6,389 bases of DNA from CAKUFA01 sp963646285 (GTDB lineage Bacteria > Bacillota > Clostridia > Christensenellales > Aristaeellaceae). Below are positions 6,078 through 6,389 of this stretch, piece after piece; positions within the stretch are counted from its first letter, which is position 1; each line of letters starts with the position of its first letter. The position numbers and the translations under genes were made by a program. The DNA is taken from assembly GCA_963646285.1 (NCBI GenBank), contig CAVIWF010000079.1, forward strand, positions 1-6,389, in the 5' to 3' direction. Under the pieces are notes generated by a model. That model made no database searches, had not been told where the DNA came from, and was given only the letters and a program-made list of their open reading frames with translations.

Positions 6078-6107
6078 ATGATACCACATTCGCCTCGGAT
6101 TTGGCAA
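6078..6107 (-). promoter_or_regulatory. SigA-type promoter with extended -10 for the operon
   Basis: On the minus strand, TTGCCA (6102-6107) and TATCAT (6078-6083) are separated by 18 bp. TGG directly before the -10 gives the TGn extended -10 element. Each hexamer matches five of six consensus bases. Transcription would start near 6071, leaving a leader of roughly 20 nt with AAGGAGG ahead of the anti-sigma ATG. Position between a terminator-like hairpin and the first gene supports the call. Confidence 0.75.
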
Positions 6108-6130
6108 CTTTCTACGCAATAGACGGGGAA

Positions 6131-6174
6131 AATTGCGGGAGGGGCGGCTTTTGTGTCAAAAGCCCCCCTCCCGC
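6131..6174 (-). terminator. Strong intrinsic terminator ahead of the operon (minus strand)
   Basis: An 18-bp stem (6135-6153 with 6157-6174, one bulged C at 6145) closes a three-base loop. On the minus strand the stem is followed by AATTTTCCCC, a short T-run. The + strand exit is C-rich instead. It would therefore stop transcripts entering from the right and insulate the operon promoter. The T-run is only four bases, so strength is inferred mainly from the stem. Confidence 0.6.
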
Positions 6175-6179
6175 ACCCA

Positions 6180-6389
6180 CCCCCGAAAACCAGCTATAAT
6201 AAGGATAGCATGGATAACCCTAAAAGTCGGGCTCCGAAGGGGTCAAGGGGGCGACCGGAAAGCCCCCTTGTGAAGAATTGAAAACCAGCTGGAAGTGGCG
6301 AAGCCGCTTCAGACCATCAACAAACCTTGGGTGGTGTTGGAGGGCTCGCAAGCCCTTCAACTCTAAATCGAAAATCGGCGACATGTGCG
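6180..6389. other. Non-coding stretch with three tandem hairpins
   Basis: No gene of usual length is seen here. Three stem-loops follow each other. One is a 9-bp stem (6244-6252 with 6262-6270). The second is an 8-bp stem with one G-T pair (6292-6299 with 6303-6310). The third is an 11-bp stem with one G-T pair and a CGCA loop (6336-6346 with 6351-6361). None has a proper T-run on either strand. A perfect TATAAT occurs on the + strand at 6195-6200 without a recognisable -35. The stretch could be part of a structured RNA, a 3' UTR of a gene to the right, or repeat debris; I do not recognise it as a known RNA family. Confidence 0.4.
6185..6290. repeat. 11-bp direct repeat GAAAACCAGCT
   Basis: Identical 11-mers occur at 6185-6195 and 6280-6290, 95 bp apart, around the + strand TATAAT and the first of the three hairpins. 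The bases inside show no clear terminal inverted repeats, so a small mobile element is not established. Confidence 0.5.

Noticed and set aside
6210..6281. A 23-codon + strand reading frame after AAGGATAG and TATAAT
   Set aside because: It has a plausible Shine-Dalgarno, but it is very short, runs through the first hairpin, has no recognisable product, and the TATAAT lacks a -35. It is noted only as a possibility.
6244..6361. CRISPR array
   Set aside because: The three hairpins differ in sequence, so there is no constant repeat with regular spacers.
6385..6389. Terminal GTGCG as the 5' end of a group II intron
   Set aside because: Five bases at the window edge are no evidence; no catalytic domain or intron-encoded protein is visible.
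6180..6389. tRNA, tmRNA, SRP RNA or RNase P RNA
   Set aside because: The hairpins do not form a cloverleaf, and none of the conserved core motifs I know for these RNAs is present.

Overview
The window is about 60% GC by eye. It carries one compact block of eight genes, all on the minus strand, read from right to left. The gene families and the order yggS/ylmE, sepF/ylmF, ylmG (yggT), ylmH, divIVA match the division cluster of Gram-positive bacteria known from Bacillus subtilis. The high GC, the Ala/Pro-rich and Gln-rich linkers, and the sporulation-type sigma factor suggest a class Clostridia gut-type bacterium of the Oscillospirales/Ruminococcaceae kind. That placement is inference; no rRNA or marker gene is present to prove it.

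Layout, right to left. Positions 6180-6389 hold no convincing gene, but contain three tandem hairpins and an 11-bp direct repeat. A strong hairpin (6135-6174), with a T-run on its minus-strand exit, closes off transcription arriving from the right. Immediately downstream is a good extended -10 vegetative-type promoter (6078-6107). It serves a degenerate SpoIIAB/RsbW-like anti-sigma factor (5663-6052), a SigB/SigF/SigG-type sigma factor (4909-5649), a single-pass HlyD-like membrane protein (3655-4875), the PLP-binding protein YggS (2934-3638), an unusually long SepF (1768-2904), YggT (1445-1717), the S4-domain protein YlmH (705-1445) and DivIVA (107-625). Two hairpins follow divIVA; the second has a short T-run and is the likely end of the operon.

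Gaps between genes are 13 to 79 nt, with one 1-nt overlap (yggT/ylmH), so the eight genes are probably co-transcribed from the right-hand promoter. Two further promoter-like elements fall inside the block. One lies within yggS, ahead of sepF, and one straddles the end of ylmH, ahead of divIVA. They could allow the division genes to be expressed apart from the sigma/anti-sigma pair.

How the genes work together: SepF tethers FtsZ to the membrane, DivIVA marks curved membrane at septum and poles, and YggT and YlmH are conserved division-cluster companions. YggS maintains PLP homeostasis. In B. subtilis, sigE and sigG lie just upstream of the same ylm cluster, so a sporulation-class sigma next to it is a known theme. 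Here, however, the sigma is paired with an anti-sigma factor that appears to have lost its key nucleotide-binding residues, and no SpoIIAA-type antagonist is in view. The most unusual points are that pair, the prion-like repeat linker in SepF, and the uncharacterised HlyD-like protein embedded in a division operon.
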